This document shows positions 25,562-37,519 of a stretch of DNA of 64,000 nucleotides, one piece after another. Location: contig NC_063162.1 of NCBI RefSeq assembly GCF_023159225.1, forward strand, positions 98,722,880-98,786,879, in the 5' to 3' direction. The notes below the pieces were generated by a model. It was given only the letters and a program-made list of their open reading frames with translations, did not search any database and had not been told where the DNA came from. The stretch comes from Perognathus longimembris pacificus. Taxonomy: Eukaryota; Chordata; Mammalia; Rodentia; Heteromyidae. The position numbers and the translations under genes are program-made. How positions within the stretch are numbered: the stretch's first letter is position 1; each line of letters begins with the position of its first letter.

Positions 25562-25774
25562 TTCTTTTTTTTTTTTTTTTTTGGCCAGTCCTGGGCCTTG
25601 GACTCAGGGCCTGAGCACTGTCCCTGGCTTCTTCCCGCTCAAGGCTAGCACTCTGCCACTTGAGCCACAGCGCAGCTTCTGGCCGTTTTCTGTATATGTG
25701 GTGCTGGGGAATCGAACCTAGGGCCTCGTGTATCCGAGGCAGGCACTCTTGCCACTAGGCTATATCCCCAGCCC
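25562..25774 (-). mobile_element. IDL-Geo SINE, near-intact, antisense
   Basis: Reading the minus strand: an ID-like left half from 'gggctggggatatagcctag' through the B box 'ggttcgattccccagcac', then the Geo half 'ctgtggctcaagtggcagag' and a long poly(A) (poly(T) 25562-25582). It is flanked by a perfect 15-bp duplication, 'ctactgtgtattttc', at 25545-25559 and 25776-25790. It is nearly identical to the copy at 49514, so both are recent. IDL-Geo is known from geomyoid rodents (established knowledge). Confidence 0.95.
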
Positions 25775-25790
25775 ACTACTGTGTATTTTC

Positions 25791-26935
25791 ATCACTCCAG
25801 TTTATTATAAATGGATCCCAGAGCCACCTCCATCCTCAGGCATAATTTATGAATGATTTATTGGGGCAGAGGTACCTAATTTCCCAATCTCTGTTATTTT
25901 TTACTTAATAAAGCTTTTAAAATATGTTTGTACACTTCCTAGTGTCCTTTTTAATGTGGTGTTATCCACGTTTAGGGCTGGGTGCTGACCTATGACAGGC
26001 AGGTAGGAGTGAATATGTGACTTCAAAAAAGTAGATTCTAGGGAGCATGTTTCCTCCTTCAAGATAAAATGTTGATGTAATGGCTGCTGCTTCTACCTTC
26101 ATTTTACACCATGAATTGATTAAAAATAGACACATACACAAGTGAACTTTAGAACCCCCAAAAAGAGACCAAGTTCGTGACTGCTTTAACACATCTCTTG
26201 AACTGAAAGAATACCTACAACCTATTTTTCTGTTTCTTCTATCTGGACCTATTTCTAACACATCCCTAAAAAGAAAACACATGGGCCATTCTCCAGTGTT
26301 TATTGTCGTCTAGAGGTTTAAATATCTAAACCTTACTCCAAGTATTGCTATTTTTACTTCACAATATTTACTCGCATTAGCTGTTCCTTTTTTCCTGGCA
26401 CTGAGGTAGATTTGTCATGGAGCTAATATACAGTGTGATCATTTAGGACCCCTGGTTAGTCTGAGCCACTTCCAAGACTCTAATAATGGATTTTGCATAT
26501 TAATGTTAACCACCATGGACCACTGTTTTTCCTGCTTGTGTGGCTTCTCTGTCACATGGCCACTTGTGCTGGCTGGAGCTGAAAATATAAGCATTTGGTA
26601 AGAGATACAGTTACCGTTGCTTTCTGTTTAGATACAGCATGTAATTGCATTATTGTTCATCATCTTGGTGTGGAAACAGTTACAGAACTTCTCTTACACA
26701 TGATACCCCCTGGCATTATTAGAAGTGAGAGCTGTCATACATGCCATATAGTATAGAATATGTGGGTAATGGAGAACAAACAAGGTTGAGAATGTGGCTC
26801 CACAAATTGGCGTGTGAAAAATATTTTATATCACCAGACATGTGAAAACCATTAACTTTTCACCCACCCTCGATAAATGGTACTTGTGGTATTTGTCAAT
26901 ATTTATAATGCTTTATTATATTTTGTTGTTGTTTT
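25791..26935. other. unassigned non-coding stretch
   Basis: No gene or named repeat. The 106-codon minus-strand frame at 25962-26282 has no recognisable domain and is probably chance. Confidence 0.5.
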
Positions 26936-27151
26936 GCCAATCCTGGGGCTTGACTCAGGACCTTGACATTGTGTTTTTGTGCTTAAGGCAGTGCTCTACC
27001 CCTTGAGCCACAGTTCCACTTACAGCTTTGGTGGTTAACTGGAAATAAGAGTCTCAAAGATTTTCCTGTGCAAGCTGCCTTTAAACCACAGTTCTCAGAT
27101 CTCAGCCTCCTGAGTAGTTGGGATTATAAGCATGAGCTACCAACATCTGGC
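26936..27151 (-). mobile_element. B1-like/Geo dimeric SINE, antisense
   Basis: Antisense Geo ('cctggggcttgactcaggac', 'gctctaccccttgagccaca'), linker 'ggttaactggaaataagagt', antisense B1-like half ('cagcctcctgagtagttggg'). Confidence 0.88.
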
Positions 27152-27277
27152 TTTGTCTTTTTTGTGTGTGTGACTTTATTTTTTTACATTTAAAATAAGC
27201 ACTCACATACTTTATTTGTAACTTTATAAGTATTTCTTCAAGTCAGCTTCTTCAAATAGCACAGGCTTCAGTTCATT

Positions 27278-27517
27278 TATTGGAACTAGGGAAGGGAAAG
27301 GGAACATCAAAATGGAGAGACAATGGGTGAACAGTGAACCAATGTAACAGCAATACTTTAAAGACAATATGCTGTAAACCAACTGCATAATCTGGGGGGT
27401 GGGGGACTGGGGGAAGAGGGAAGGTGGGAGAAAAACTAGGGAGGAAGTAACAAGTTTGATAAGAAATGTACTCACTGCCTTATGTATGAAACTGTAACCC
27501 CCTGTACATCACTTTGA
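27278..27517 (+). mobile_element. LINE-1 3' end, younger subfamily
   Basis: 'ggaactagggaagggaaagg' to 'tgtaaccccctgtacatcac' with the G-rich block 27395-27440. It is 5' truncated at nearly the same point as 18648. The expected A tail is replaced by an (AT)n run. Confidence 0.9.
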
Positions 27518-27542
27518 ATATATATATATATGTATATATATT
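27518..27542. repeat. (AT)n tract at LINE-1 3' end
   Basis: TATATA-type run following the LINE-1 terminus. Confidence 0.9.
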
Positions 27543-27924
27543 TCCCTCCATATATTTCCATGTATGTATATGATTGGAACTCCTCAAGGGCTGTTGTGCT
27601 TCATCTTCAGTCCTCTGTCAATCTCATCTGGAATAAGTGGCTTCAAATTGTGTTGCCTCCCAGTGGACTTCCAACCATTAGTATAGCCTCCTGGCCTGCT
27701 TAAGGGTTTGCCAAAATGATCTCTTTTTTATGTCACTATTTGTTTAATATCTTGTTTTTGCTTTCTATCACCTTGCCAGAATGTATTCAGGAAGCATGAT
27801 GAATTTTTCATTTAATAGAAGCTATAAAGTGTTGGGAATTGTGTATTCTATCCCTAAGGAGTTTATAGACTACTTGGAAATGCCAGACTAATGAATGTCA
27901 AAAAATACCCCAGAAAGATAGCAC
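27543..27924. other. unassigned non-coding stretch
   Basis: Nothing recognisable. Confidence 0.5.
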
Positions 27925-28286
27925 ATGTATTAGTTTGGTAGGGCTGCCATTACAAAATATAATTCACTAGGTGACTTGGACAAGAGAAAAGCTGATCTCA
28001 CAGTTCGGGGATCTGGAATTCCCCTTCAAGATGTCAGCAGCTTTGCTGTCCCCTGAAACCCTTCTCCTTAGCTCACACCTGGCTAGCATCTTGCATCCTT
28101 CTGTGGTCACAATACTATTTCTATTGAATCAGAGCCGATCATTAGGACCCCATCTTATGATATATACATACATACATACATACATAGAGAACTAATGTCC
28201 AAATATAATCTCACTCTGAGAAACTAGGAGTTAAAATTTTAATATATTAATTTGGGGCAGGGGTCACAATTCAAACCGTCATAGCA
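27925..28286 (-). mobile_element. MLT1-type MaLR LTR, antisense
   Basis: It starts 'tgtattagtttggtagggct' 'gccattacaaaa', has 'gatctcacagttcggggatc' (27993), and ends 'gtcacaattcaaaccgtcat' 'agca', which is the antisense order of MLT1 LTRs (ancient ERVL-MaLR solo LTRs). A short (CATA)n tract lies at 28161-28187. The 74-codon frame inside is incidental. Confidence 0.82.
28161..28187. repeat. (CATA)n microsatellite
   Basis: Four to five CATA units within the LTR. Confidence 0.9.
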
Positions 28287-31200
28287 CCTAATTAAGCTCT
28301 TTAAATTGGTCTATAAATTTGGCCTAAGGTTTCTTATCTGCTAAGCTCAGGTCATGGCCAATCAATTCTTGTCTATGTGTTTCATGGGTGGAACTAGTGC
28401 TGTGTACTTTAAGAACAAGTACATTGTAGCCCTCGGGGTCATTTATAATCTGCCCACCTAAGTCCTTATAATTGAGCCCCAGCAATTTCTTCATATCATC
28501 TTCCTGTTCACTGCTTCTCGAGGGTTAGAAGTTGGTGTCTGTGTTGCCAGGACTTACTCTTCCTATTCGTTTCCCTGGAATTCATCCCTGGTATTTTCCC
28601 TCCCTGTTTGTTTTGTCTCCTCCCAAAATCCTTCTCAAGGTAAAACTTTTTTTTTAATTCTGCCTCCGTACCTACATGAAAACCAGGATTTTCCTTGATA
28701 AGATTTTTCTACAGTACCTCTGACTCTTCCTTTATCTTTGGGGTTAGGTGTAGGAGTTAGGTTGATTTGGGGGTGGGAACCAGGGTGCAACCCTTTCCCA
28801 AAGCTCAAGATCCTTATTTTTTTCCATTAAGCTCTTCTTTAATCATCCATGAAACATAGTCGCTCTTCTCAGCTTTATAGATATTAATTTCCTGCCAGCA
28901 TAGCCTTCTACTTTTCAAGGTTAACCCTGTACCTCAGTATTTCTCTTCATCCTGCTTTTTCAGGCATATAGTACTGTGCCATGCGTATCCCAAACACAGT
29001 AGCTAAAACTGTGAGATCAGTTTATTATCTTCATAGCTTCTATGGAGTAGTGATTTGGGGAAGGTTGCCAATGGATGACAGCTAGAGCAGGGGCTGAAAT
29101 AGCTGGGGAGTGAGTAGAATTTTTTCTGTATGTTGATTGCCATTTACTTCTCCTTGTAGTCTCTGTTTGGACTCCATACAGCATACTAGCTTCTATGAAC
29201 AAAGAAGACCGAGGACTTTCATGATCAGTTTCAGAGTTCAAAACACTTTTCCCTCACTGGCTTGTAACTGACAAAGATTTTGGTTTTATCAAAATTTGGG
29301 CTCCTGAACTTTTTTGGCCCTTCCGTTTACTTTTTTTTGTATAATCTAGTTTTGGCAAGAATATGCTAAATCAGCTTAACAGGAGCCCCTATTGTATATA
29401 TCTGATTAATATAATTGTCTGATCAAGTTTCTTTTTGTCCACCTTTCTCTTCCCAGTGCCCTGCCCTGGTGATGCCTGATCATCCAAGCCTGTCTTCAGC
29501 AAATGGCCCATTAGATCCAGTTTGTTTGCCAGCCACTCACATCTTCATTCAAACCAAACATATTTGTTCTTGACCATATTACTAACTTTTTAAAGTCCCT
29601 GGAAAACATCATATCCTTAAATTAGATGCTACATGATTAGCCAATATGGTCAGTCCTATTTCTGTTTTTTCATTTGAATCCAGAGAGAGTAACTCCATGA
29701 TTGAAGGGACAGGAAGCAAGAGAACACAATTATGAATGGTAGAGGGTTCATTGTTCCCACCCCAAATGGAGCTGGCACTTCCACTAGTGCATATTAATTA
29801 TCTTCTTCTCTTCTACTGACCAAGATTCTGGTTCGCTTGTTCTCCTCTTTGTAGAGATCTATGGTCTCTCTGTGACATTAACTCCAAGGCCAATGTTTTC
29901 TGCTTTATACCCGAGGGTGGAAATATCTCAGCCTAAAGAGGAAAAAGAATAAAGCACCCTGAAGCTATAAACCAGAAGTACAGAGCTATTGCTAGAGCAC
30001 TCACCAGAAAGCCAACTGAGGAATCTTTTATGGGGAAGAAAGTCATTTTGGGGTTGCGGTACATTGCTAGATATTTGGATAATGAACTTTTATTCTGCTT
30101 CTTTACTTGACACTCAAACATTTACGTTTTAAAATTACTTTAACCTTTCAGACAGAAATAGCCTAATACCCTTCAAAAGAAATTATGGTACTGCAAATAT
30201 GCATTTACAAAGTCCTGTTTTCTTCCTATATTCTCTATCACCTTAAGTGGAGTCTGTAAAAAGGCAGCACCATCAAGAGCCTTATGAAAATGTACATAGT
30301 GATGCCCTTTATGATTAGAAGGGCGCTGCAGCCATATGCTGAGCACGGCAGTCTCCAAGTGATGAAGCCTCTAAATACATCCCTTCTGTAGATGAGCTCT
30401 AAAAAGAGCACACTGTCAGCCCTTCAATTTCTCCTTTTGGAACATCCACAGCACTACCCCATTAAATGTGCTTCGTTTTTTTTTAGTTGCATTATCTAGA
30501 GGATAAGCAGAAACACTTCGGAAAATGATATTTTGTCCTTAAACATCTAGAAATTGTGGAAATTTCAGAACCAAAAAAAATCGTAAAATCTTGTATCGTA
30601 TCCTTATTAGAACTTTCTTTAATAGAAAAGTATTCTCTTGAGCTCATGGGTATTTTTCCCCTATTACTCCTTACAGTTCTGTCCCTAATTCACTGTCTAA
30701 ATCTTGCATATGGTATCAATGTATAACCAAAGCCAAAGTCTTGCTCTAGTCCTGTTGCAACCATTACCTGACACTGACTAAATCCCATATAAGTGAGAAA
30801 AATTGCTCCATCTCGATTGTAGGCTTGTTGTGAAAATATAAATGACCATTTTGTTGTTTTGTGATATCTCCCAGCAGCCTAAGGTTCACTTTCCCAAGTA
30901 TTATAATGATATATAATAACAATAATAATAAAATATAATAATCAGTACAATTATATTATATAATAAATACTCATTATTATTTTAGAAAGGTTTCCTTTAT
31001 ATAAGCCAAGATGCCCTTGGACTCACAATACTTCTATCTTTTTAGTACTGGGATTACAGAAGTACAAATCTATCTCTCCCAGAGAATTTACATGTCATTG
31101 AACTCTACAGTTTTCTTCCCTTCATCTGTTGATCACTTAGCCTATAGCCTACCATCTAATAGTTGCTTAGTAAGTAAATTGACTCCAAACACATCAACAA

Positions 31201-32716
31201 CTTGATAATAGTATGCGCATAATGATTCACAGCATGCCATTTGCTAATTAGAAGAAAATGATGCATTCACCTACTGACTGAATATTCCTACTCATCTTTT
31301 CTCTCTATCTCCATAGCCAACCCATGGACCATTCTGCAATAATGGAAATTGTTTAGTAGTAGAACTGTCTAGCACTGTAGTCATTGAACCATACAAGGCC
31401 ATTCAGTATTTAACTTGTGGCTGGTGGAACTTAAGAACTAGATGTTTAATTTTCCAAAAAATTTAAAATTTACTAAAATTTAAGTAGTCACTTGTGTTTC
31501 TTGTACTACACAGCACAGATTTACACTGAAGGCATTGAAATATTTTCTAGGAGCAAAGAGAAGTTTCCCTGGCCACTTGAATGCTTAAAATAGTTCAGAC
31601 AGAGAATCTGCCAGGCTATATGTTGTGAAATTGCCTTTGGGTTACACTCTATATCTATAGCTATCAATTGCCTTTTTAAATAGTTTACACAGAGAAGACT
31701 AGCACACCTGCTTATTGGTTTCATCTGCTTTCTCATCAGGAGATAGCAAAGACAATGTACCACAAATGGATTATCCTTCTCAGACTCAAGCTTCCATTTG
31801 CAGAGGAGACATTTTGAGAATCTTAAATGATTCTCAGACATGGTTTCAATGAATACTTTGAGATGATTTCTTAGACACAGCCACAAGAGAAGTTAAATGG
31901 TTTTGATGCCATAGAGGTCAGTGTTCTTACAGAAAACTGAAGAAGAAATATTTGAGCCTGGTAGTCAAACAGTATATTCAGGAAAATTCCATTTTTCTCT
32001 TTTTCAGAGAGAGTTGTACAAAGGGAACATTCAGATATATAGATCTTTGTGAAATAACCTGTGTCAAAAGCTATGGTTCTTTAGCCAACGATGCTCTGGG
32101 ATATAAAACCAAAGCGGTGATTTAAAATAGCAACCAAACAAACGGATAAATACCCTGAGGTACAGAAAGAAAAATGCAAAGGAGACAAAAATAAAAAGTT
32201 TGACTTGACAAGAGCAAACACAGTAACTCTAGTATCAAATAGTAAAGTATGATACTATCTTAGATGGTCTAAATCAGGACAATTTGATCATAAGAGGCAC
32301 TCTTAGTAATTATGCTGAGAATATTGCTGGAAATTACAACTAATCAGAATAAACCAGATGTACAATCACATGAACTTTTCAGAAGAAAGTGTTCTGGTCA
32401 ACATTAATTGTTTTGAAAGTGATGGTTAAGACATTACTGCTATGTAGTGCACATCTTGGCTAGCTCTTTTTAAAAATGCCAATATTTTCAGAATTACCAA
32501 AAGCTGGGTTATTGTGTCAGTAATAACTTCAATGGTCTGAGATATCTTTTAAGAACTTAAATATTTTTATTATCTGACCCTCTACAACTTTTTTTTGCCA
32601 ACTTCTTATCTAAATATTTCACATAGCTCATATCTGTCCTGAAGGATAGGTTTACTGTATAATTTATAATAATAGAAAGCTTCACCACTAATTTGAAGAC
32701 AGAAGATTGGTGTTAT
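28287..32716. other. unassigned non-coding stretch, 4.4 kb
   Basis: No gene and no repeat that I can name, apart from an AT-rich low-complexity patch at 30900-30985. The longest frame is 121 codons on the minus strand (31521-31886), Cys/Leu-rich, without a recognised domain and without a clear splice context. I consider it chance. Confidence 0.5.
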
Positions 32717-33478
32717 AAAAGCACGTTTGGTATTCCCTTTCCCTCCGATAGTTCTAATACATGTATATACAGTATCCAGGGTACTAAGATCAGATACAGT
32801 GATAGTGGGGTTGAAACCACAGGAAGAGAATGCAAGAGAAAAAAAAGGGGTATGGTTTCACATGACATGTTGAAAATAATTACAACAATGATATAATACT
32901 TGTTTCCATAACGTGGAGTTCATTTCACTAAGCATCATCTTATGTGTTCATAAGGGCACAGACATTGGGCTATTGTGATCTTCTACTATGACTAGCCTAA
33001 ATATGTACTAATTACTCCCTATGAGGGAAAGCATAGAGTCCTTGTTTCTTTGGATCTGGATCACTTCACTTAGTATAATTTTTTTGCAAGTCCTTCCATT
33101 TCCTTATGAATAGGGAAATGTCATTCTTTCTGGTAGAAACATAGAATTCCATTGTGTATATGTACCACGTTTTCCTAATCCACTCATCTACTGAGGGGCA
33201 TCTGGGTTGGTTTCATATTTTAGCAATGACAAATTGTGCTGATGAATCGAGCAACAAAGGATAAGAATACAAATGATTCCAAAAAGAATACTTACAAAAC
33301 CATTTGGTGTAAACCAACTCTACAACTCATGGGGGAGAGGGAAAAAGGGAGAAGGGATGGGGGGAACAAGGGAGGAAGTAACAAGTTGAACAAGAAGTGT
33401 ACTCATTGCCTTACATAGGAAACTGTAACCCCTCTGTAATTCACTTTGACAATAAAGGGGGGAAAAAGCAAGTTCGGT
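32717..33478 (+). mobile_element. LINE-1 with inverted 5' segment (twin-primed insertion)
   Basis: 32732-33245 is LINE-1 3' UTR and ORF2-end sequence in minus orientation: 'tattccctttccctccgata' (32731), 'cttatgaatagggaaatgtc', then 'catctactgaggggcatctg'. 33246-33463 is the 3' terminus in plus orientation: 'caacaaaggataagaataca' to 'tcactttgacaataaa'. The two segments are neighbours in LINE-1 coordinates, with only about 20 bp missing. An imperfect 15-bp duplication (13/15) brackets the whole: 'aaaagcacgtttggt' at 32717-32731 and 'aaaagcaagttcggt' at 33464-33478. This is the signature of twin priming. Confidence 0.88.
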
Positions 33479-35199
33479 AAACACATAATCTCTACTGCAG
33501 CTATACAGCTGTCACAATATGGGTTGAAATAGGAAAGTGGATAGGGACAGTATATGAATGGATAGATGTGGTTACAGTCTAACAAAACTTTATTTATAAA
33601 AACGGATGGTAGGCCAATTGATTTAAATAGACCTTACAATGAGAGATCAAAAGATGAATTGTGCTCACAAACTGACATGATGAGACCCTTTGCACATACA
33701 GCTAAAGATAATAATTGTTTAAGACTTTAAAGCAACATTAAATCTCCTATATTCCCATAGCCTCCTCATTGCACAATATCCCTCCCTCCTTCCTTCCCTT
33801 CTTTTTCCTTTCTCCATTCCCTCTGTGCTTTTCCTTCCTCCCTCCCTCCTTCCCTCCCTCCCTTCCTCCCTCAGTCCCTCCCTCCCTCCTTCCTTCCTTC
33901 TTTCCTTCCTGTCCTTTAAAGGTCATTAAGCAAATACTTATTCATAATCCATACTGCATAGCATTTGGGGTAACAAAAATTAATAAGGTGGGTTTATTTC
34001 TAAATTTCCTTTAGGAAAACTTCTATTCTGCTAGCCAAAGGCATGTGATAGAATTTAGCGTTAGAAAAGCACAGCTGAAACAGAGCAAGCCAGAACTCTC
34101 TGGACTGTCAATCCACTGTGGCTCCTTAGACTCCTGCAGCCTGGCAAAGGCTTGAAAGCAAAGGAGAAACAGTCAACCAGCATCAATCCATTCATCTGTT
34201 TCAAAAATCCTTCATTATAACTTGTATTCTGTACCAAACAGTTGTTTCCTAATCCACTGACGATTTTATTTTTAAATAATATTAACATAAAATGAATACT
34301 GAAAATGTCTTTGTATATAGTGCTAAACTTTTGCCAGAAACCACAGGCAATATATAAAACAATGTAATAGCCAAGTAATTAGCACTTTTCACATTTTTAT
34401 TAATCTTACTTAAATATTCCAGTATGTATAAGTATATACTAATTAGTAGGAATATTAATTTATAAGTACATTTTTTTCTGTCTTCTGTTACTTCTTTAAC
34501 TAAATGATCTTAAAGTTGTATATTTTCCTCCAGTCTAATTACTAAAATCAAGGAAACTCTGTATTAGGTGTAATGTTGAAATTGATCTTAATGGGAAAAC
34601 CTCATTTTCTTACTTTATATTTGTATTAACCATACTCAGGTCCCTTGTGATTTACTCTTATAACCAATGCAATGCAATTAAGGTAGCTTAACTTGTTGAA
34701 TCAGATTATGGATACCACTAAGCCACTTTATCAAAGTATTTATAGTTTCTTAAAGAAATGCAGTATAAAATCATTGCCAGTACACTCTCCTATAAGTTTT
34801 CAAGGAAGCCTCAGGGATATCACATCATTTCCCTAACATTCTTGGGAATACCTGTTATATAGGAGGGAAAATATTTGCCCAACTCATCTTACTACAGGAT
34901 TAATTAGGATAGTACGTACAATAAAATGCATCCACCTCTGCATTAATGCCATCTATAATTTTCCTTGAATGCTCATTAAAAGCATGTGAATAAATGTCTG
35001 GAAATAAAACTTCCCTGAGCTTCTTGGTGGCCTTGTAAAAAGCATTTGCTTCATTGGAACTCCTTCCCTTTATGAGCAGAGAAAAGTCACTTATTCCTTA
35101 CTGCTGGGAGTCCTATGACAATTAACCTCAATCAATGCATGGCTCCAGGGGTAGGAATGAGGGCAAAGAGAGGCTATTACACTTCCTACGTACTGTGAG
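33479..35199. other. unassigned stretch with a pyrimidine microsatellite
   Basis: No gene was recognised apart from the tract listed separately at 33778-33912. The Pro/Ser/Phe-rich frame at 33769-34014 is the translated microsatellite and not a gene. Confidence 0.55.
33778..33912. repeat. (TCCC/TTCC)n polypyrimidine microsatellite
   Basis: About 130 bp of interrupted CCCT/CTTC units, almost pure pyrimidine on +. Such tracts can form triplex structures (general knowledge). Confidence 0.95.
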
Positions 35200-36425
35200 G
35201 TAATAAGAATTTTGTGTTTGGCAAAGGCCTCATATCTAAAATATATGCAGAACTAAAAAAATTAAATTCCTCCAAAACTAATCCTCAAAGAACCAACAAC
35301 CCCCTAAACAAGCGGGCTAAATACCTAAAAGGAGTCTTCTCTGAAGAAGAAATGAGAATGGCCAAGAGATACATAAAGAAGTGCTCTACCTCACTGGCCA
35401 TAAAAGAAATGCAAATCAAAACTACATTGAGACGCCATATTACCTCAGTAAGAATGTCCATTATCAGGAAAACTAACAATAACAAATGGTGGAGGGGATG
35501 TGGCCAAAAGGAGCCCTACTACATTGTTGGTGGGAATGTAAACTGGTTTAGCCACTCTGGAAAGTGGTATGGAGATTCCTCATAGAGCTCCCCTATGACA
35601 TAGCAGCCCCAATCTTTGGCATCTACCCAAAAGATTACAAACAAGAACACACTAAAGCCACCAGCACAACAGTGTTCATTGCAGCACAATTTGTCATTGC
35701 TAAAATATGGAAGCTACCCAGATGCCCCTTAGTACATGAGTGGATCAGGAAAATGTACATATACACAATGGAATTTTGTGTCTTTATCATAAAGAATGAC
35801 ACTGCCACATTCATAAGGAAATGGAAGGACTTGGAGGAAATTATACTAAGTGAAGTGAGCAAGACCCAAAGAAGCATGGACTATATGGTCTTCCTCATAG
35901 GGAATAATTAGCACAGGTTTAGGCTACACACAGCAGAGGATCACAAGAGCCCAATAGCTATGCCCTTATGAATGCATAAGATGATGCTAAGTGAAATGAA
36001 CTCCATGTTATGGAAACACATGTTATAATCACTGTTGTAATTATTTTCAACATGCCATGTGAAACCATAGCTATTTTTTGTTGATGATCCTCTTGTATCC
36101 CCTTCCCTTGTTTGTGCCTGCACTATCATTGTATCTCATGTGAGCACCCTGGATATTGTATATACTGGCATTAGAACTAGATAAGGGAAAGGGCATATCA
36201 AAATCAAGAGACAAAGGATAAAAAGACAAACAACTCCAACAGCAAGGCTTATAAAACCATTTGGTGTAAACCAACTGAACAATTCATGGGGGGAGAGGGA
36301 AAGGAGAAGGTGGGGATGAGGGAGGAAGTAACAAATTGTAGAAGAAATGTACCCACTGCCTTATGTATGAAACTGTAACCCCTCTGTACATCACTTTGAC
36401 AATAAATAAATAATTATTCAGGAAA
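35200..36425 (+). mobile_element. LINE-1, 5'-truncated: ORF2 C-terminus and full 3' UTR
   Basis: The best-preserved LINE-1 in the window. ORF2 C-terminal coding (35214-35911) is followed by a 3' UTR with 'ccctggatattgtatatact' (36149), the purine block 'aactagataagggaaagggc' (36175), the G-rich block 36286-36325, 'cccctctgtacatcactttg' (36378) and AATAAATAAATAA. It is truncated before the reverse transcriptase domain, so it cannot be autonomous. Confidence 0.93.
35214..35911 (+). pseudogene. LINE-1 ORF2 C-terminal fragment, frameshifted
   Basis: Two overlapping frames, 35214-35585 and 35564-35911, together read as the C-terminal end of LINE-1 ORF2 protein. The first contains segments matching 'cacatgaagaaatg...ctggccataaaagaaatgc' coding (35367-35412). 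The second runs through the ORF2 end to a natural stop at 35909-35911. ORF2p is the endonuclease/reverse transcriptase of LINE-1; only the C-terminal region past the catalytic domain is present. The break near 35570-35585, where the first frame ends in TAG and the second takes over, is a frameshift. It is dead as a gene. Confidence 0.85.
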
Positions 36426-36617
36426 AAAAGAATTCCGTGCTTGACCCAGAATATCTCAAGGATAAAATTAATAAAAAGAACCCAATCATAAGATAAACAC
36501 TTCTTACTGATAAAGATGCCATTTTCTAGCCTATAAATAATTCTAAATTAACAGTTCAAGTATTGAAACTGAACTCTATTCTATCACCGAGTTTGTAGTT
36601 CTAAAATTATTCCTCCT
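36426..36617. other. spacer between two LINE-1 copies
   Basis: Short AT-rich sequence, nothing recognisable. Confidence 0.5.
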
Positions 36618-37410
36618 ACTTGGAAAAAATTATACTAAATGAAGTGAGCCAGACCCAAAGAAACATGGACACTATGGTTTCCCTCATAGGCAATAATTAG
36701 TACAAGTTTAAGTTAGTCATAGTAGAAGATCACAGTAGCCTAATGTCTATGCCCTTATGAACACATATGATGATGTTAAGTTAAATGAATTCCACATTAT
36801 GGAAACAAGTGCTATATCATTGTTATAATTATTTTATAATTATATTATGTGAAACAGTACCCATTTTTTTCTTTTTCTTTCTCTTGTATTCCCTTTCTGT
36901 GGTTTTACCGCTGCTATCACTGTACCTGATCTTAGTACCCTGGATACTGTATATACATGTATTAGAACTAGGGAAGGGAAAGGGAATAGCAAAATTGAGA
37001 GACAAAGGATAAAATGATGAACCATACATAAACTAGATTTTATCTGAAAGTAGGTAGGATTTTTGCTATGCTGTAACTGTCATATATTCTGGTATCTGAG
37101 GCGAGGTGGCTGCTCTTTCATTAACAAGACATGGATTGTGTCTCAACAAAAACTAAGTGAACATTTCAGAATAAATTATTGTTGTATGTAAACTGTTAAA
37201 AATATAAAATGATGAACCATTCCAAAAGCAATATTTACAAAACTATTTGGTGTAAACAACTGTCCAACTCATGGGGGGGGGGAGAAAGGAGGGGGGAAAT
37301 GAGGAAGGAGGTAGCAAGTTGGATAAGAAATGTACACACTACCTTACATATGAAACTGTAACCCCTCTGTACTTCGCTTTGCTAATAAAGAAAAAAAAAT
37401 TAAAAAAAAT
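36618..37410 (+). mobile_element. LINE-1 3' end interrupted by a retrocopy
   Basis: 'tggaaaaaattatactaaat' (ORF2 end), 'ccctcataggcaataattag', 3' UTR 'ccctggatactgtatataca' and 'aactagggaagggaaaggga' up to 37025. The element resumes at 37204 with a duplicated copy of its own sequence and continues through the G-rich block (37273-37300) to 'cccctctgtacttcgctttg' and an A-rich tail. The intervening 178 bp is a separate insertion. Confidence 0.9.
37026..37203 (+). pseudogene. 178-bp 5'-truncated retrocopy of an unidentified mRNA 3' end
   Basis: A perfect 17-bp direct repeat, 'ataaaatgatgaaccat' (37009-37025 and 37204-37220), flanks this sequence, and the host LINE-1 3' UTR is continuous across it. 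The insert is unlike any other repeat in the window. It carries 'cagaataaattattg' (an AATAAA signal) about 25 bp before a short A-rich end ('gttaaaaat'). It is therefore most simply a 5'-truncated processed transcript integrated by LINE-1 machinery. I do not recognise the parent gene. The strand is taken from the polyadenylation signal. Confidence 0.7.
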
Positions 37411-37519
37411 ATATCCCTCACCTTATTCCTGGTTGTTGAGTTGGTAGAAAAGTTCCTCAGCCAGCTTTTGCTTACCTTCTGATACCTGCTTTTGGCATAG
37501 GGCTTAAGTTTCCTCCTAT

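Noticed and set aside
31521..31886. 121-codon Cys/Leu-rich minus-strand frame
   Set aside because: No zinc-finger spacing, no splice-site pair and no similarity that I recognise.
33769..34014. 81-codon Pro/Ser/Phe-rich frame
   Set aside because: It covers the TCCC/TTCC microsatellite and has no other coding sign.
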